Positions 52,897 to 62,723 are shown, counted from the first letter of the stretch. The stretch: DNA of 64,000 bases from UBA830 sp002295635 (GCA_002295635.1 DBHK01000006.1:1-64000); one strand, 5' to 3'. Translations and numbers: made by a program. The notes: a model not told the origin generated them from the sequence alone.

Positions 52897-53831
52897 TTCT
52901 CTGCCCTCCGTCTCGTCGTCAATATTGTGGTCAGGGTTATTCCAATCGCAATCAGACCGATACCGAAGGCATGAAACGTCAAGAATTCCTCATCCAGAAG
53001 CCAAACAGCAAGGATTACCGTGTAGACAGGTATAAGGTGGACAAACAAGCCAGCACGTGCAGGTCCTAGGCCCTCGACGGCATGGTTCCACCAAAATAGA
53101 GCGAGGATCGAGGCAAAAATCGCATTAAAACAGGTGGTCCACAGTGTATCCCAGATAAACGGCGTTGCCTTGTAAAGTAAATTTTCTGCTACCCAGAATG
53201 GAAACACAACAATAGCGCCCGCCATTAATATGCCAAATACAACATTGAGCCGGTCGATTTCATGGGGCACCTTACGCATTAGGATCGCATAAATTGCCCA
53301 AGACAAGATAGATACGAAAATAAAAATATCCCCGATATTAAGGTCAAAGCTCACCAATGCGGATAATTCACCTCGACCCACCAGATACAGCACTCCAACC
53401 ATCGATATTATTACGCCCACCCACTGTACTGACGTGAGTCGATCCCGGAACATCACCCATGCCACGGCTACGATCGTGACAGGCTCGGCGGAATTAATGA
53501 GCGCCGCATTGATGGCAGTGGTAAACTGGAGCCCAACAAATAGCATACCATTACCTCCGATAAATAGCAGGACACCTTGGAAACCTATGATTTTCCAATG
53601 CTTCCGCATCAGAGGAAGTTGGGAATGCAATGTGACTCGACAGATAGGATAGAGGATACAAAGCGCGAGCACGCACCGGAGAAATGACATCGCCGCTGGC
53701 GGCACGATACCAGCGACATCCCTAACCACCACGATACTCGACGCCCAACACAGCATCGCCAACGCACCGGCGACAACTGGCGGAGGAGCAAAGCGTGTAA
53801 GAAAATTATCCTGCGGCGATGACTGGCTCAC
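52893..53831 (-). CDS. EamA/DMT family transporter
   Basis: A 312-residue inner-membrane permease with ten predicted helices arranged as two EamA repeats. Examples are AMLCWASSIVVVRDVAG in the first and SILSWAIYAILMRKVPH in the second. Such proteins export amino acids or other small metabolites. It is the first gene of a two-gene unit with ridA, coupled by ATGA. The substrate is unknown. Confidence 0.87.
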   Translation of the reverse strand: MSQSSPQDNFLTRFAPPPVVAGALAMLCWASSIVVVRDVAGIVPPAAMSFLRCVLALCILYPICRVTLHSQLPLMRKHWKIIGFQGVLLFIGGNGMLFVGLQFTTAINAALINSAEPVTIVAVAWVMFRDRLTSVQWVGVIISMVGVLYLVGRGELSALVSFDLNIGDIFIFVSILSWAIYAILMRKVPHEIDRLNVVFGILMAGAIVVFPFWVAENLLYKATPFIWDTLWTTCFNAIFASILALFWWNHAVEGLGPARAGLFVHLIPVYTVILAVWLLDEEFLTFHAFGIGLIAIGITLTTILTTRRRAEK

Positions 53832-54140
53832 CGAGAGCCTCGTTGACGCAGAACATTGCCTCGGTCTCTATCGACGTTTCTAAACTCTTTAGCAACCGAC
53901 ATAAGACCGCAATGACTTACCCCAAAATTGACAAACCCGCCGGTCATATGATCACTCATCACGACATCTACCTCGATCATAGATAGGTTATAAGATGGGA
54001 ACGCCATGGTTCTCTCTTAGAACTTGACGGCAATTCTCACGGGTGTGTGAACAAGTTACACAACGAACAGCGAAGGTAGCCAACTATAGCAGCGCCAATG
54101 GCATCGAGATAGATCACAATGATTAAAGGGGGCAATTAAG
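53832..54140. other. Intergenic region between EamA and DoxX-like genes
   Basis: About 310 bases between divergent genes. No reading frame with family features, RNA gene or clear repeat is seen. Near the right end, AAAGGGGG at 54125-54132 is a likely ribosome-binding site for the DoxX-like gene. Confidence 0.4.
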
Positions 54141-54503
54141 ATTTATATAGACCAGACGCCACTCCAAACTTTTGCTCAGATCCTAATCGCAGGTTACTTT
54201 ATCTGTATGGGAATAAAGAATATCAGGTTGTGGGACATGAACGTTCATCGAATTTCCGTTCAGAATCTCCCAGCTGTTCCATGCCTTATCCTCGGATTCG
54301 CGATGCAATTTACTGGCGCATTTATGGTGCTGTTAGACTTTCACAGAAATTATGGTGCGATACTTCTCATCGCTTTTGTGATCGTCGCAAGCATGCTCCA
54401 TCATCGCTTCTGGGAAATGGAAGAGCCAGAGAGACGGTCCTACCATTTTCTGCTGATCACTAATAACGTTGCCATCGTAGGTGGTCTCTTATTCCTGATT
54501 TAA
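54141..54503 (+). CDS. DoxX-like membrane protein, possible ATT start
   Basis: Small integral-membrane protein of the DoxX family, about 120 residues with four hydrophobic segments. The first ATG (54207) would cut off the first helix: in-frame sequence upstream encodes LQTFAQILIAGYFICMGIKN, matching the usual DoxX first segment. The frame is open only back to a TGA at 54120-54122 and contains no ATG, GTG or TTG suited as a start near the AAAGGGGG site at 54125-54132. ATT at 54141 lies 8 bases after it, so I propose an ATT start; the ATG-start form would be 98 residues. Function unknown; some DoxX proteins are linked to redox and thiosulfate metabolism. Confidence 0.6.
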   Translation: MYIDQTPLQTFAQILIAGYFICMGIKNIRLWDMNVHRISVQNLPAVPCLILGFAMQFTGAFMVLLDFHRNYGAILLIAFVIVASMLHHRFWEMEEPERRSYHFLLITNNVAIVGGLLFLI

Positions 54504-54506
54504 TCT

Positions 54507-56180
54507 CTATTTCCCCGTTACTACTGGCAGCTTCAGACACGAAGCATACTCTGCATTATGCCAAAAAGTATCCGTCCCAACTTTGTAGTAGAGATACTGA
54601 TGTGTGAACAGCGAGTCCGTAATAGGAGAGTCACCATTAAGAATCTCCAACCGTATTCTATGCCCTTTTTTAAACCTGTGGGCACAAGGCATAACTTCAA
54701 TCTCAAAAGTATAAATTCTGCCAGGTTCGATAGGTTGAGGATCGCAATGGGTATAGAAGGGGCGCATTTTTGTACTGTTCTTCATATCCTTTTGGCGGTG
54801 GGACGCACGCATCCATCCTTTCGATACGACTTGGAAGGTCGGTTGAAGCGCACTTTTCCTATCGGCTTTAGCCTGTGGGTACTGATCCGAGATCTTAACC
54901 ACAAAGTCCGTATCGACGTTGGTGGATGACGACTTGAGTTCGAGAATGATGGGCCCCGCAATCTCGATATCGTGATCCAAGGGCTCCGTGGTGAAGGTTA
55001 CGGAACCTCGAACTGGATCCGGCCCGTGCGGACCGAACCCTACTGTTCCGAGCTTCCAGCCGGGTTGAGGGTAGTCCCAATTCGTAAATCCGCCGTTTGC
55101 TCTAGGCTTCTTTGTACTCAGAGATCCATCATTCAGCGACATGACGCTATTGGTTTTTTTGCCGCTCAGGTAAAAGGATTTGAATTTAGAATCCTCCGGT
55201 GGCCAGACCTGATCTTCTCGCCATTCCTCCCGTCCGCCTACATACAGTCGCACTTTTGGGCGCTCATTCCATCCGTTCTTAATACCTTTCAGATGATAAT
55301 CGTAGAATGGAAGAAGTTCTTGTTCGTGGTACCAGATATGGTCGAACTGATCGTGGGCTTCAAATACATCTTTGGCACCTGTGACAACCAAGTTCTTTTC
55401 TGACTTGACCTTCTCGTACCCAAGAATATTTCCACGCAGGTGGAGTCCCATTTTTCCCCAATGTCCAATCGACAACACCGGTACCTTTATATCTTCCAAT
55501 CTTTCCCAGGCGCAGCGTTCGCGCCACCATTCGTCATACGTTTGGTGTTTCGCCATTTCTCCAGCAAGATCTAGCGGCATATATTGCCCGCCAGGTCCAT
55601 TTGCAGCTCTCTGCAGATTGTTAACCCGAACCATCTGATACCACCACGCCATGAAATCACAGTAAATGCCTCCGTGATAGGCGGTGCCGCGATACATATC
55701 GACGGCGCCATCGTAAGGCGCGATACACTTCAGACTGGGAGGATTGACGATACCCATAAACCACTGGGACCAAGCGTAATAAGATTGGCCAAGACCGCCC
55801 ACCTTGCCGTTGCACCATTCCTGACGCGCGACCCATTCAATACACTCGAAGTAATCCTGTTGTTCTTCCTTATCTAGAAGATTGTATGTGCCACCAGACT
55901 GCCCAGAACCACGAACATCCATGTGAACATATACATAACCTTGGTCACGAACATACCATTCGACCGGACCTACCTCACGCCACAGAAATAGCGTCGAATG
56001 GGGCAGATCATCGGTGTCGTATTGGTAGGGAGATGCAGCGAACAACGCTGGGAACTCTCCCGGCGCGTCCGGGCGATAAACTCGACAAGCGATCCGAACA
56101 CCATCTCGCATCGTTATAAAGATCGGCTCTTCGACCTTCATCTCATATCGTTTAGACTTGGCTGAGGTTTTTTTGGGCAT
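54507..56180 (-). CDS. CocE/NonD family X-Pro dipeptidyl-peptidase-like hydrolase
   Basis: A 557-residue serine hydrolase. The alpha/beta core has the oxyanion/N-terminal motif VYVHMDVRGSGQSGGTY near residue 83 and the nucleophile Ser in VGGLGQSYYAWSQW near residue 133. The Asp and His of the triad lie further on (VVTGAKDVFEAHDQFDHIW region). The C-terminal jelly-roll domain (residues about 370-550) is typical of CocE and alpha-amino-acid ester hydrolases. It has no signal peptide. It shares direction with the downstream-lying FAH-like gene 25 bases before it. The substrate is an ester or amide; identity unknown. Confidence 0.86.
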   Translation of the reverse strand: MPKKTSAKSKRYEMKVEEPIFITMRDGVRIACRVYRPDAPGEFPALFAASPYQYDTDDLPHSTLFLWREVGPVEWYVRDQGYVYVHMDVRGSGQSGGTYNLLDKEEQQDYFECIEWVARQEWCNGKVGGLGQSYYAWSQWFMGIVNPPSLKCIAPYDGAVDMYRGTAYHGGIYCDFMAWWYQMVRVNNLQRAANGPGGQYMPLDLAGEMAKHQTYDEWWRERCAWERLEDIKVPVLSIGHWGKMGLHLRGNILGYEKVKSEKNLVVTGAKDVFEAHDQFDHIWYHEQELLPFYDYHLKGIKNGWNERPKVRLYVGGREEWREDQVWPPEDSKFKSFYLSGKKTNSVMSLNDGSLSTKKPRANGGFTNWDYPQPGWKLGTVGFGPHGPDPVRGSVTFTTEPLDHDIEIAGPIILELKSSSTNVDTDFVVKISDQYPQAKADRKSALQPTFQVVSKGWMRASHRQKDMKNSTKMRPFYTHCDPQPIEPGRIYTFEIEVMPCAHRFKKGHRIRLEILNGDSPITDSLFTHQYLYYKVGTDTFWHNAEYASCLKLPVVTGK

Positions 56181-56205
56181 ATCTATCCCCTTTCAATACG
56201 CTCCG

Positions 56206-57141
56206 TCATACCAGCGTATTAGTCAGAACGCCCACGCTTTCGAGTTCAATTTCAATTATATCCCCGGCTTTCATGAATATTTGTGGGTCGCGCCCGATAC
56301 CCACACCGGCCGGTGATCCGGTAGTCACGATATCTCCGGGCCGAAATCGATACCACTGCGAGTAATAAGAAATTATCTCGGGTAACTTGAAAATTAGGTC
56401 GTCGGTCTTGGTATTCTGCATAATTTTACCGTTAAGTCGCGTTTGCAAGATTAGATCATGGGGGTCCCTAATTTCATCCTTTGTCACAATAACTGGTCCG
56501 CAGGGCGTGAAACCAGGCAAATTTTTTCCCATAATGTTTCGCTCCCAACCGTGGATCGGACCGAAGGGGGGCTCTCCCATTTTAATATCAGGTATCCAGT
56601 CCCTCGCCGAGACGTCGTTCGCGATGGTATAGCCCGCAACATAATCCATGGCCTCCGCCTCTTTGACTCGATGACACTCGCGACCAAAAACAAAACAGAG
56701 CTCGCCCTCGTAATCAATCATATCTGGGCATTGCGGTGGTACCGGGATTGCCTTTCCCGCTCCCAAAAGCGAATCGCGCGTCTTTATAAATCCGGCGGGG
56801 TGCGGCGGCGGCGGTGTTTTGTCCATTTCCGCCAAATGTCGGCCGTAGTTCATCCCAACCGAAAATATCAGCCATGGGTTAGGTACTGGCGGTAAAAATG
56901 ATGTTTCAGAAAATTTGCTGACGGCGTCCAAGCATTCGTCTGGGTTTTCTTCCGCGACACCAATCATTCGGCAGACCCGATCTATACCCTTATCTCCAAG
57001 TTCAAGAATTTCTCTGACAGTTCCGGGACGCCAATGACTTTGAAGCATATTCTCCGGTATCCGGGCAAGATTTAAAACCTCACCGTTCCCCATGATAACG
57101 CCCGGATTCCCGCCATCTTTATCAACGGTCAACAGTTTCAT
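56206..57141 (-). CDS. Fumarylacetoacetate hydrolase family protein
   Basis: A 311-residue FAH-fold enzyme (hydrolase, isomerase or decarboxylase of beta-diketo or ring-fission products). Metal-binding acidic residues are seen in IDYEGELCFVFGRE near residue 150 and GYTIANDVSARDW near residue 180. TGSPAGVGIGRDP near residue 275 is a family hallmark. I set the start at ATG 57141 (MKLLTVDKDG); the in-frame ATG at 57222 adds 27 residues not typical of the family. The AAGGA site lies about 10 bases ahead. Confidence 0.87.
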   Translation of the reverse strand: MKLLTVDKDGGNPGVIMGNGEVLNLARIPENMLQSHWRPGTVREILELGDKGIDRVCRMIGVAEENPDECLDAVSKFSETSFLPPVPNPWLIFSVGMNYGRHLAEMDKTPPPPHPAGFIKTRDSLLGAGKAIPVPPQCPDMIDYEGELCFVFGRECHRVKEAEAMDYVAGYTIANDVSARDWIPDIKMGEPPFGPIHGWERNIMGKNLPGFTPCGPVIVTKDEIRDPHDLILQTRLNGKIMQNTKTDDLIFKLPEIISYYSQWYRFRPGDIVTTGSPAGVGIGRDPQIFMKAGDIIEIELESVGVLTNTLV

Positions 57142-57617
57142 AAGCACTTTTTCCTTAGTTGTATTCCTCCCATTGATAGTTCTCTGTCTTAAAAAACCCA
57201 ATCCTTTCGATTTAAATCTCACAACGGACCAGAAAAGAAAGATTTACAGTCGCGGATATTATCGAAGAGGTGAGAATAAGTTCATCTCATCTCCAATTCA
57301 TTCCCTACTATACACGAAATCATTATTGCGGCCCGCAACAAGGTGCCACTCTCCATATGGAACTATGTTACCGGTTCAGCCTAGACGTAGACAATAATTC
57401 GCCGCAATCGGCCGTGTTTTGAAACTATAGCGTTACCACCCCTGCCAATGCGTGATTTTCGAGAAATCGATACGGCAACAACATTCCTCGGATACCCTCT
57501 TAGGATCCTTTGTTTACTTGCTCTGGTCGGGCCCCTCTGAACCATAACTCCTGAAGGTAGCGTCGCCATAGCGAAGGCCGCGGCCGAATTCGGAACATTT
57601 AATATAGTCACCTTTTT
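57142..57617. other. Intergenic region with unassigned reading frame
   Basis: About 475 bases between same-strand genes. A minus-strand frame 57611-57381 (76 codons, GTG start after AAAAAAAGG) is open but shows no family I recognise. It lies next to a decayed thiamine-enzyme gene region, so it may be a gene remnant. No RNA gene or terminator was recognised. Confidence 0.35.
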
Positions 57618-58199
57618 TTAGTACAGATCGTATGGAACCTGGTTGGGGCCCGGGAACTTGACTTTCCCGCCTTCCTGAGGGTATCGAAATTGTTCAAACG
57701 TACCAGAACGCTGGCTACGGACTATTACGGCGATGGTTTTTTCATCCCCGGCGTATTCTGAATGAATTTCCCAAGGCCGGACTACGTCTACTTCTCCCGG
57801 ACCACACATCAAGGTGTGCTCTTCCTCGAACGTGACCTCACCATCTTTTTCGACTTCCCGGTATCGCACAACGCGTTCTTGACCAGATAGTACGCCATAG
57901 ATTGTCCAAGCCTTACCATGATCATGGATCATAGCGTATCCACCGGGGTTCTTGATTAACCCATTGATGACAAAATCATGGTCAGGATCCTCGTAAAACA
58001 GCAAATTGTCGACTTTTTTACCGTCATACCCACCGACCGGCCAGCCCTCCGCATGTTTCTGTAGATCAGGATCCCGTAATAGATCCGCAAGCAAATCGCG
58101 ACAACGGCCCCACTTTTGATCGGAATCAGCCTCCTCGCAGGCTGCGCGCATCTCAGTGATAAACTTCTCTACCGCGGGAAGCATTTTCTTCTCATCCAT
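57618..58199 (-). CDS. Cupin-fold protein (cysteine-dioxygenase-like)
   Basis: A 193-residue single-cupin protein. Metal-binding His residues are in YAMIHDHGKAWTIYGVLSGQERV (residues about 95-115), with a later His in RPWEIHSEYAG near residue 145. The layout resembles cysteine dioxygenase-like and 3-mercaptopropionate dioxygenase-like cupins, though this is not certain. The ATG at 58199 follows GAGGTG at good spacing; a GTG at 58211 is possible. It directly follows the pseudogene remnant at 58215-58495. Confidence 0.75.
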   Translation of the reverse strand: MDEKKMLPAVEKFITEMRAACEEADSDQKWGRCRDLLADLLRDPDLQKHAEGWPVGGYDGKKVDNLLFYEDPDHDFVINGLIKNPGGYAMIHDHGKAWTIYGVLSGQERVVRYREVEKDGEVTFEEEHTLMCGPGEVDVVRPWEIHSEYAGDEKTIAVIVRSQRSGTFEQFRYPQEGGKVKFPGPNQVPYDLY

Positions 58200-58214
58200 T
58201 TTCCCAATCACCTC

Positions 58215-58495
58215 TTACTTATGCTGACAGATCGTATGCACCAGCGTCGGCTTCCCTGCTTTAACCTGTTTGATCTCCCGCTTAAATCTGCCATTTATGT
58301 CGCAGGGTTCTTGTGGTTGCAAACTAACATCGGGGGCTCATTCTCTCCATAATTTACAAGAAAATCATGTAATCCCCGATAGCTAGCACCGGGATTAAGA
58401 GCGATATATTTAAACCCACATTGCTGGACCAGATTGACGATAATGTCGAACTGCCATTTCTGATCAGATTTCTGAATAACCTCACTATCGCTCAT
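58215..58495 (-). pseudogene. Collapsed thiamine-diphosphate-enzyme gene with internal deletion
   Basis: The minus-strand frame 58495-58295 encodes 66 residues matching the start of acetolactate-synthase-like TPP enzymes: ALNPGASYRGLHDFLVNYG, then PMLVCNHK, then a stop. In another frame, an open stretch ending at a stop at 58215-58217 encodes REIKQVKAGKPTLVHTICQ, like the end of the same family. The parts meet near 58300-58310. The simplest reading is that the roughly 450-residue middle was deleted, leaving a shifted frame. No function is expected. Confidence 0.7.
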
Positions 58496-58583
58496 TTAAC
58501 ACCCCTGCGATTGTTCTGCGCCACAAATTTGGCTTAAGCTAACCGTAGGACTAGAAGATGAACAGCGGGACAGACGACAAGAT

Positions 58584-59531
58584 ATGACCACTATTATCAC
58601 CGGTGCCGGCCTTATTGGAACGGCATATGCTAAGGAAGCGGCAAAGCGGGGCGAGAAGACGATCTTTATCGATCCATTACACCGCGGCGACTACCTCGCA
58701 ATGCGACTAGGTGACATTGATTACGAAATCATCAATGACGACAGTCGAAGCCTTTCCGCATTAATCGATGCAATAAAAAAACACAAACCGGATACCTTTC
58801 TGCATACCGCCGGCCTAATAGGTAAACGAGTAGCCGATCCGATCCGCGCAGGCTATGACCTGAATATCGGCAGCATGATGGCGGTTGTTGAAGCCGTTCG
58901 GATCACAGGGATAAAACGCTTAGTCCAGCTTTCTACATTTGGAGTCTACGATTGGCGAATAAGCGATGGCCACAGCGTCATATCAGAATCCTTCCCGCGT
59001 GGCAGTGGTTCTGCATACTCAAATTCAAAGGCAGCACAGGAGCTTATCGTCGAGGCCTACCGCATCCAATGCGGGTTTGAAGCCGTGGTTCTACGACCAG
59101 GGAATGTTTTTGGAATGGGCCATTTCTGGGGAGGTTCTGGGGGAGGTAAAAAAATCTACTCCTTAATTGAAGCAGGCGTAAAGGGTACAAGGGCGGTAAT
59201 TCCCGAGGAACAAACGATGGCGTTCGAGTATATATACGCGGACGACATGGGCCGCGCAGTAGACTTGGCAGCAACCGTAGAAGGCCTACCTGCGGATGCG
59301 ACCTATAATCTATCATGGGGAAGGGCCATAACTTTTGACGAATTAGTATCGGCCGTTAAAACGTCATTACCGGATCTAGACATTGAAATAATATCCGGGA
59401 CTAGGCCGGAGTCGCGGATGACACCGCTCGACATAAGTCGAGCCCGCGACGAGCTGGGTTGGAAACCCTCCTTCACCTTGGAGGAAGCGCTCGCCGCATA
59501 CGCTAACGAGATTCGTGCACAGAACGAATAG
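58584..59531 (+). CDS. NAD-dependent epimerase/dehydratase
   Basis: Extended short-chain dehydrogenase, 315 residues. The NAD-binding motif GAGLIGTAYAKEA is at the start. The catalytic Tyr-x3-Lys is in GSAYSNSKAAQE near residue 145, with the Ser in LVQLSTFGVYDW near residue 117. The C-terminal domain (ISRARDELGWKPSFTLEEAL) is typical of nucleotide-sugar epimerases. It stands alone on the plus strand, divergent from the pseudogene/cupin unit. Confidence 0.86.
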   Translation: MTTIITGAGLIGTAYAKEAAKRGEKTIFIDPLHRGDYLAMRLGDIDYEIINDDSRSLSALIDAIKKHKPDTFLHTAGLIGKRVADPIRAGYDLNIGSMMAVVEAVRITGIKRLVQLSTFGVYDWRISDGHSVISESFPRGSGSAYSNSKAAQELIVEAYRIQCGFEAVVLRPGNVFGMGHFWGGSGGGKKIYSLIEAGVKGTRAVIPEEQTMAFEYIYADDMGRAVDLAATVEGLPADATYNLSWGRAITFDELVSAVKTSLPDLDIEIISGTRPESRMTPLDISRARDELGWKPSFTLEEALAAYANEIRAQNE

Positions 59532-59567
59532 CTAGGCTCCGAAAATAATCACTACGGCTTTGGAAGG

Positions 59568-60293
59568 CTATTTCTTCATTGCGGCGGCCGTGTTGACCAT
59601 CGAATGTATGCTCCGGGCATAGTCAAATGCTCCCTGTTCATCCATTCGTGGGGCACTATGCAGGTACTCCTTCAGCCCAAGTATTGCCGGTCGCGGGCGA
59701 CTGATCAAAAGCTCACAAAACCTATTAACCTCGGCATCTAGATTATCGTCATCAACGACATTGCTCACCAATCCGTAGCTGAGCGCTCGTTCGGCACTGA
59801 TAAAATCAGTTGAATATGCCATCCAGAGTATGGCATTTCGACTCATCCGGTCATAAAGCGCTGACATGACCATCGTCGGCATCACGTTGTGATCAACCTC
59901 AGGAATGTTAAAGGTCGCAGTGTTGCTCGCAAACGACACATCGCTGACCGCCGTCACTGCTGTGCCGAACCCCATGCAACGACCTTCGACGACTGTTACG
60001 ACCGGAACCTGAGCATCCTTAATTGATCGGTAACAACCAAAAATCGCATCATATTCAGGACGACGGCTGTACGCTTCGGGCGAAGGTGGTCCAGCGCTAT
60101 CATCTCGAACGCGCCCAGTACAAAAGTCGGGGCCAGCGCTACGCAAAAGAACCATGTCAGAATTTTCATGAGCGGAGAGGATCGCTTCTGAGAACTGTCT
60201 GGCCATACTGTCCGAAACACCATTGTCCGGCATCTTGTTGAACGTCGCCCTCAGGATACGCCCGTCCTGTTCAAGTAAAATATCGTCACTCAT
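59568..60293 (-). CDS. Enoyl-CoA hydratase/isomerase family protein
   Basis: A 241-residue crotonase-fold protein. The oxyanion-hole region is MVLLRSAGPDFCTGR near residue 55 and VVEGRCMGFGTAVTAVSDVSFAS near residue 103. The two catalytic Glu of classical hydratases are not both obvious: one position is Glu in IPEVDHN, and the other is unclear. It may thus be an isomerase, hydrolase or decarboxylase-type member. It lies 18 bases after the molybdenum hydroxylase large subunit on the same strand. Confidence 0.83.
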   Translation of the reverse strand: MSDDILLEQDGRILRATFNKMPDNGVSDSMARQFSEAILSAHENSDMVLLRSAGPDFCTGRVRDDSAGPPSPEAYSRRPEYDAIFGCYRSIKDAQVPVVTVVEGRCMGFGTAVTAVSDVSFASNTATFNIPEVDHNVMPTMVMSALYDRMSRNAILWMAYSTDFISAERALSYGLVSNVVDDDNLDAEVNRFCELLISRPRPAILGLKEYLHSAPRMDEQGAFDYARSIHSMVNTAAAMKK

Positions 60294-60311
60294 ATATCTC
60301 TCCCTGTAACT

Positions 60312-62723
60312 TTATAGATTTCGTTTATTAGATTTTTCATGAAGTGCAGCCTCGATATCACGAGCTCTAATCGGTAGTTCATTGATCTCGATATCGAAGG
60401 GGCTGAGCGCATCATTAACCGCTGATGCTATAGCGGCAGGCGCCCCTAGGTACCCACCTTCGCCAGATCCTTTCTGGCCGAGCGAGGTCATTGGGGACGG
60501 GGTACAATGTTCAATATCCGTCACAGGCGGGATTTCATGTGCCGATGGCAGAAGATAGTCGACAAAAGTACCTGCCAACAGTTGACCATCAGGATCGTAT
60601 TCGAATTTCTCATACAGAGCCGCGCCAACCCCATGGGCAACTCCGCCGATGATCATTCCACGAACGATATCGGGATTGATTGCGGTGCCGCAATCATGCG
60701 CGATAAAGTAGTCGTGCACCTTTACCTTGCCAGTGTCCGGGTCAACCTCGACGAGAGGTACATGCGCCTGGAACGAGAAGCACGGATAAAGAGGAACTTC
60801 ATTCTTTTCGTTTGGGAGATGGCCGGCCCCGGGTACCTGTTGCACAGAATAAGCCTGCAAGCCCAACTCGTGCCCCGGCGGCATACGATGGAATTGCTTA
60901 TGCGCAATTTGGCATATCTCGCCCCATAATAATTTACGTTGAGGCTCGCCACGTACATTGAACTCGCCATCGGCATATTCTATCTGGTCTTTATCAACGC
61001 CGAGATCGTAAGCCGCAATGGTGATCATTTTGTCCTTGATTTCCCTCGCGGCATTAGATGTTGCCGTACCAAGGACGATGGTCATTCGGCTCGCGACGGG
61101 ACTCCGCGTCGGGAGGGCTTCCAGAGAGTCTCCGTGAACCACTCGGATAGTATCCGGGTCACGCTCCAACTCCTCGCCAGCGATCGTGGAAACCATGGTT
61201 TCGTGTCCCTGCCCCGAGGTCGTAGTACACATGACCGCTGTGACAGCACCGGTTGGCTCCACCTTGATCAAAATAGACTCTACGAATGTCGTTATCTCTA
61301 GCTTGGGATTGAACAGATATTCAAAAATATTATTACCACCACCCGGCTCAAGACAGGTCGTTATACCGACCCCAGCCAGCTTTCCCTCCGACCGCAGCGC
61401 GTCACGCCGCGCGATTAGTTTCTCCCAATCCGACGTCTTGATGGCACTTTCCAGCACGGCATGAAAATCTCCTGAATCGTAGATTGAGCCTGGCGGAATC
61501 TTCCAAGGAAATTCATCTTTGCGGACCAAATTTCGAGTGCGGACTTCTACTCTGTCTAACCCCAAGAATTTTGCCACCCGTTCTAGACCCGTTTCTATTG
61601 CAAAATTTGTTGGTGACTGTCCAAATCCACGTACTGGCACCTGCCCTGTCTTATTGGATGTCACCGAAATAGCCTCATATTCGATCGAGTTTACGCGATA
61701 TGGACCGCACAATGCTGTCATAGGTTTCCCAAGCTGCAGAGGAGCCCTACCGGGATAAGCACCAACATCATCCAGTGCCTTAATCTTCATCGATTTGATC
61801 ACTCCCTCATCGTCAAACGCCATAGTGATATCGAAGATTCGGTCTGGACCGTGGGCATCACCCCCCGACATATTATCAAGACGATCCTCGATAAATCGGA
61901 TCGGACTACCAAGTCGTTTAGCCAAGTAGCTAACCAGAACCGTATGCTTGATCCCTCGTTTAACACCATATGAGCCGCCAACATCGACATCATTATGAAC
62001 GCGAACGTTGTTCATCGGAAGCCGCAGTGCAGCCGCAATCTGATCCTGATATTGCGGCATTTGGATCGACGCCCAAACATCCATTATTTCACCGATCTCA
62101 TCCCATTTTGCGACGACACCAAATGTCTCAATTGGTACTGTGGACGACCGGCCCCAGCGAGCCCGATAACTCACCGTGTGTGGCATATCAGCAAAATCTT
62201 CTGCGACCGGGCCCCATTCCCAAGTTTTTCTAAACAGGACGTTACTTCCGTGATCAGGGTGAACAAGCGGCTGGTCTTCGTCTATCATTTTTTCAGAGTC
62301 GACGGCCGCAGACAAGGCTTCGTACTTTACTTCGATCAATTCAGCCGCATCCTCCGCGATATAGCGAGAGTCAGCAACAATTGCCGCCACCCACTCCCCA
62401 GCATAGCGGGTCATACCCACCGCCAGTGGATGCCATCTCACATTCGGCAGGTCCAACCCGTGAAACAGAGAGTTGGTCTCTGCGGCAAGCTCATCACCGG
62501 TTAGAACAAAGTGGACCCCAGGCAAATCAATCGCAGCACTAATGTCGATACTAATGATGTTAGCGCGCGGATGAGGACTTGGTAGCACTGCGACGTGCTT
62601 CATCCCCGGAATGTCAACGTCGGCCACAAAATTTCCGCGCCCGGTGATAAACCGCCGATCTTCTTTCGTTCGCCGTTTTCTGGATACGTAGCGGTAGTTC
62701 GGAAGCGACGGAGCCTCAGTCAT
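60312..62723 (-). CDS. Molybdenum hydroxylase large subunit (xanthine dehydrogenase family, CoxL-like)
   Basis: Molybdopterin-binding catalytic subunit, 803 residues. It hydroxylates a substrate using water. The early segment RFITGRGNFVADVDIPG is typical. VPVRGFGQSPTNFAIE near residue 365 is the Mo-cofactor region. The catalytic Glu lies in QKGSGEGGYLGAPAAIASAV near residue 735. The CO dehydrogenase motif AYRCSFR is absent, so this is not CoxL itself. I set the start at ATG 62723, two bases after the small-subunit stop. Aromatic or N-heterocyclic substrates are likely. Confidence 0.9.
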   Translation of the reverse strand: MTEAPSLPNYRYVSRKRRTKEDRRFITGRGNFVADVDIPGMKHVAVLPSPHPRANIISIDISAAIDLPGVHFVLTGDELAAETNSLFHGLDLPNVRWHPLAVGMTRYAGEWVAAIVADSRYIAEDAAELIEVKYEALSAAVDSEKMIDEDQPLVHPDHGSNVLFRKTWEWGPVAEDFADMPHTVSYRARWGRSSTVPIETFGVVAKWDEIGEIMDVWASIQMPQYQDQIAAALRLPMNNVRVHNDVDVGGSYGVKRGIKHTVLVSYLAKRLGSPIRFIEDRLDNMSGGDAHGPDRIFDITMAFDDEGVIKSMKIKALDDVGAYPGRAPLQLGKPMTALCGPYRVNSIEYEAISVTSNKTGQVPVRGFGQSPTNFAIETGLERVAKFLGLDRVEVRTRNLVRKDEFPWKIPPGSIYDSGDFHAVLESAIKTSDWEKLIARRDALRSEGKLAGVGITTCLEPGGGNNIFEYLFNPKLEITTFVESILIKVEPTGAVTAVMCTTTSGQGHETMVSTIAGEELERDPDTIRVVHGDSLEALPTRSPVASRMTIVLGTATSNAAREIKDKMITIAAYDLGVDKDQIEYADGEFNVRGEPQRKLLWGEICQIAHKQFHRMPPGHELGLQAYSVQQVPGAGHLPNEKNEVPLYPCFSFQAHVPLVEVDPDTGKVKVHDYFIAHDCGTAINPDIVRGMIIGGVAHGVGAALYEKFEYDPDGQLLAGTFVDYLLPSAHEIPPVTDIEHCTPSPMTSLGQKGSGEGGYLGAPAAIASAVNDALSPFDIEINELPIRARDIEAALHEKSNKRNL

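Noticed and set aside
60312..62723. Aerobic CO dehydrogenase large subunit
   Set aside because: The CoxL active-site motif AYRCSFR is missing; the matching region reads VPVRGFGQSP, typical of general molybdenum hydroxylases.
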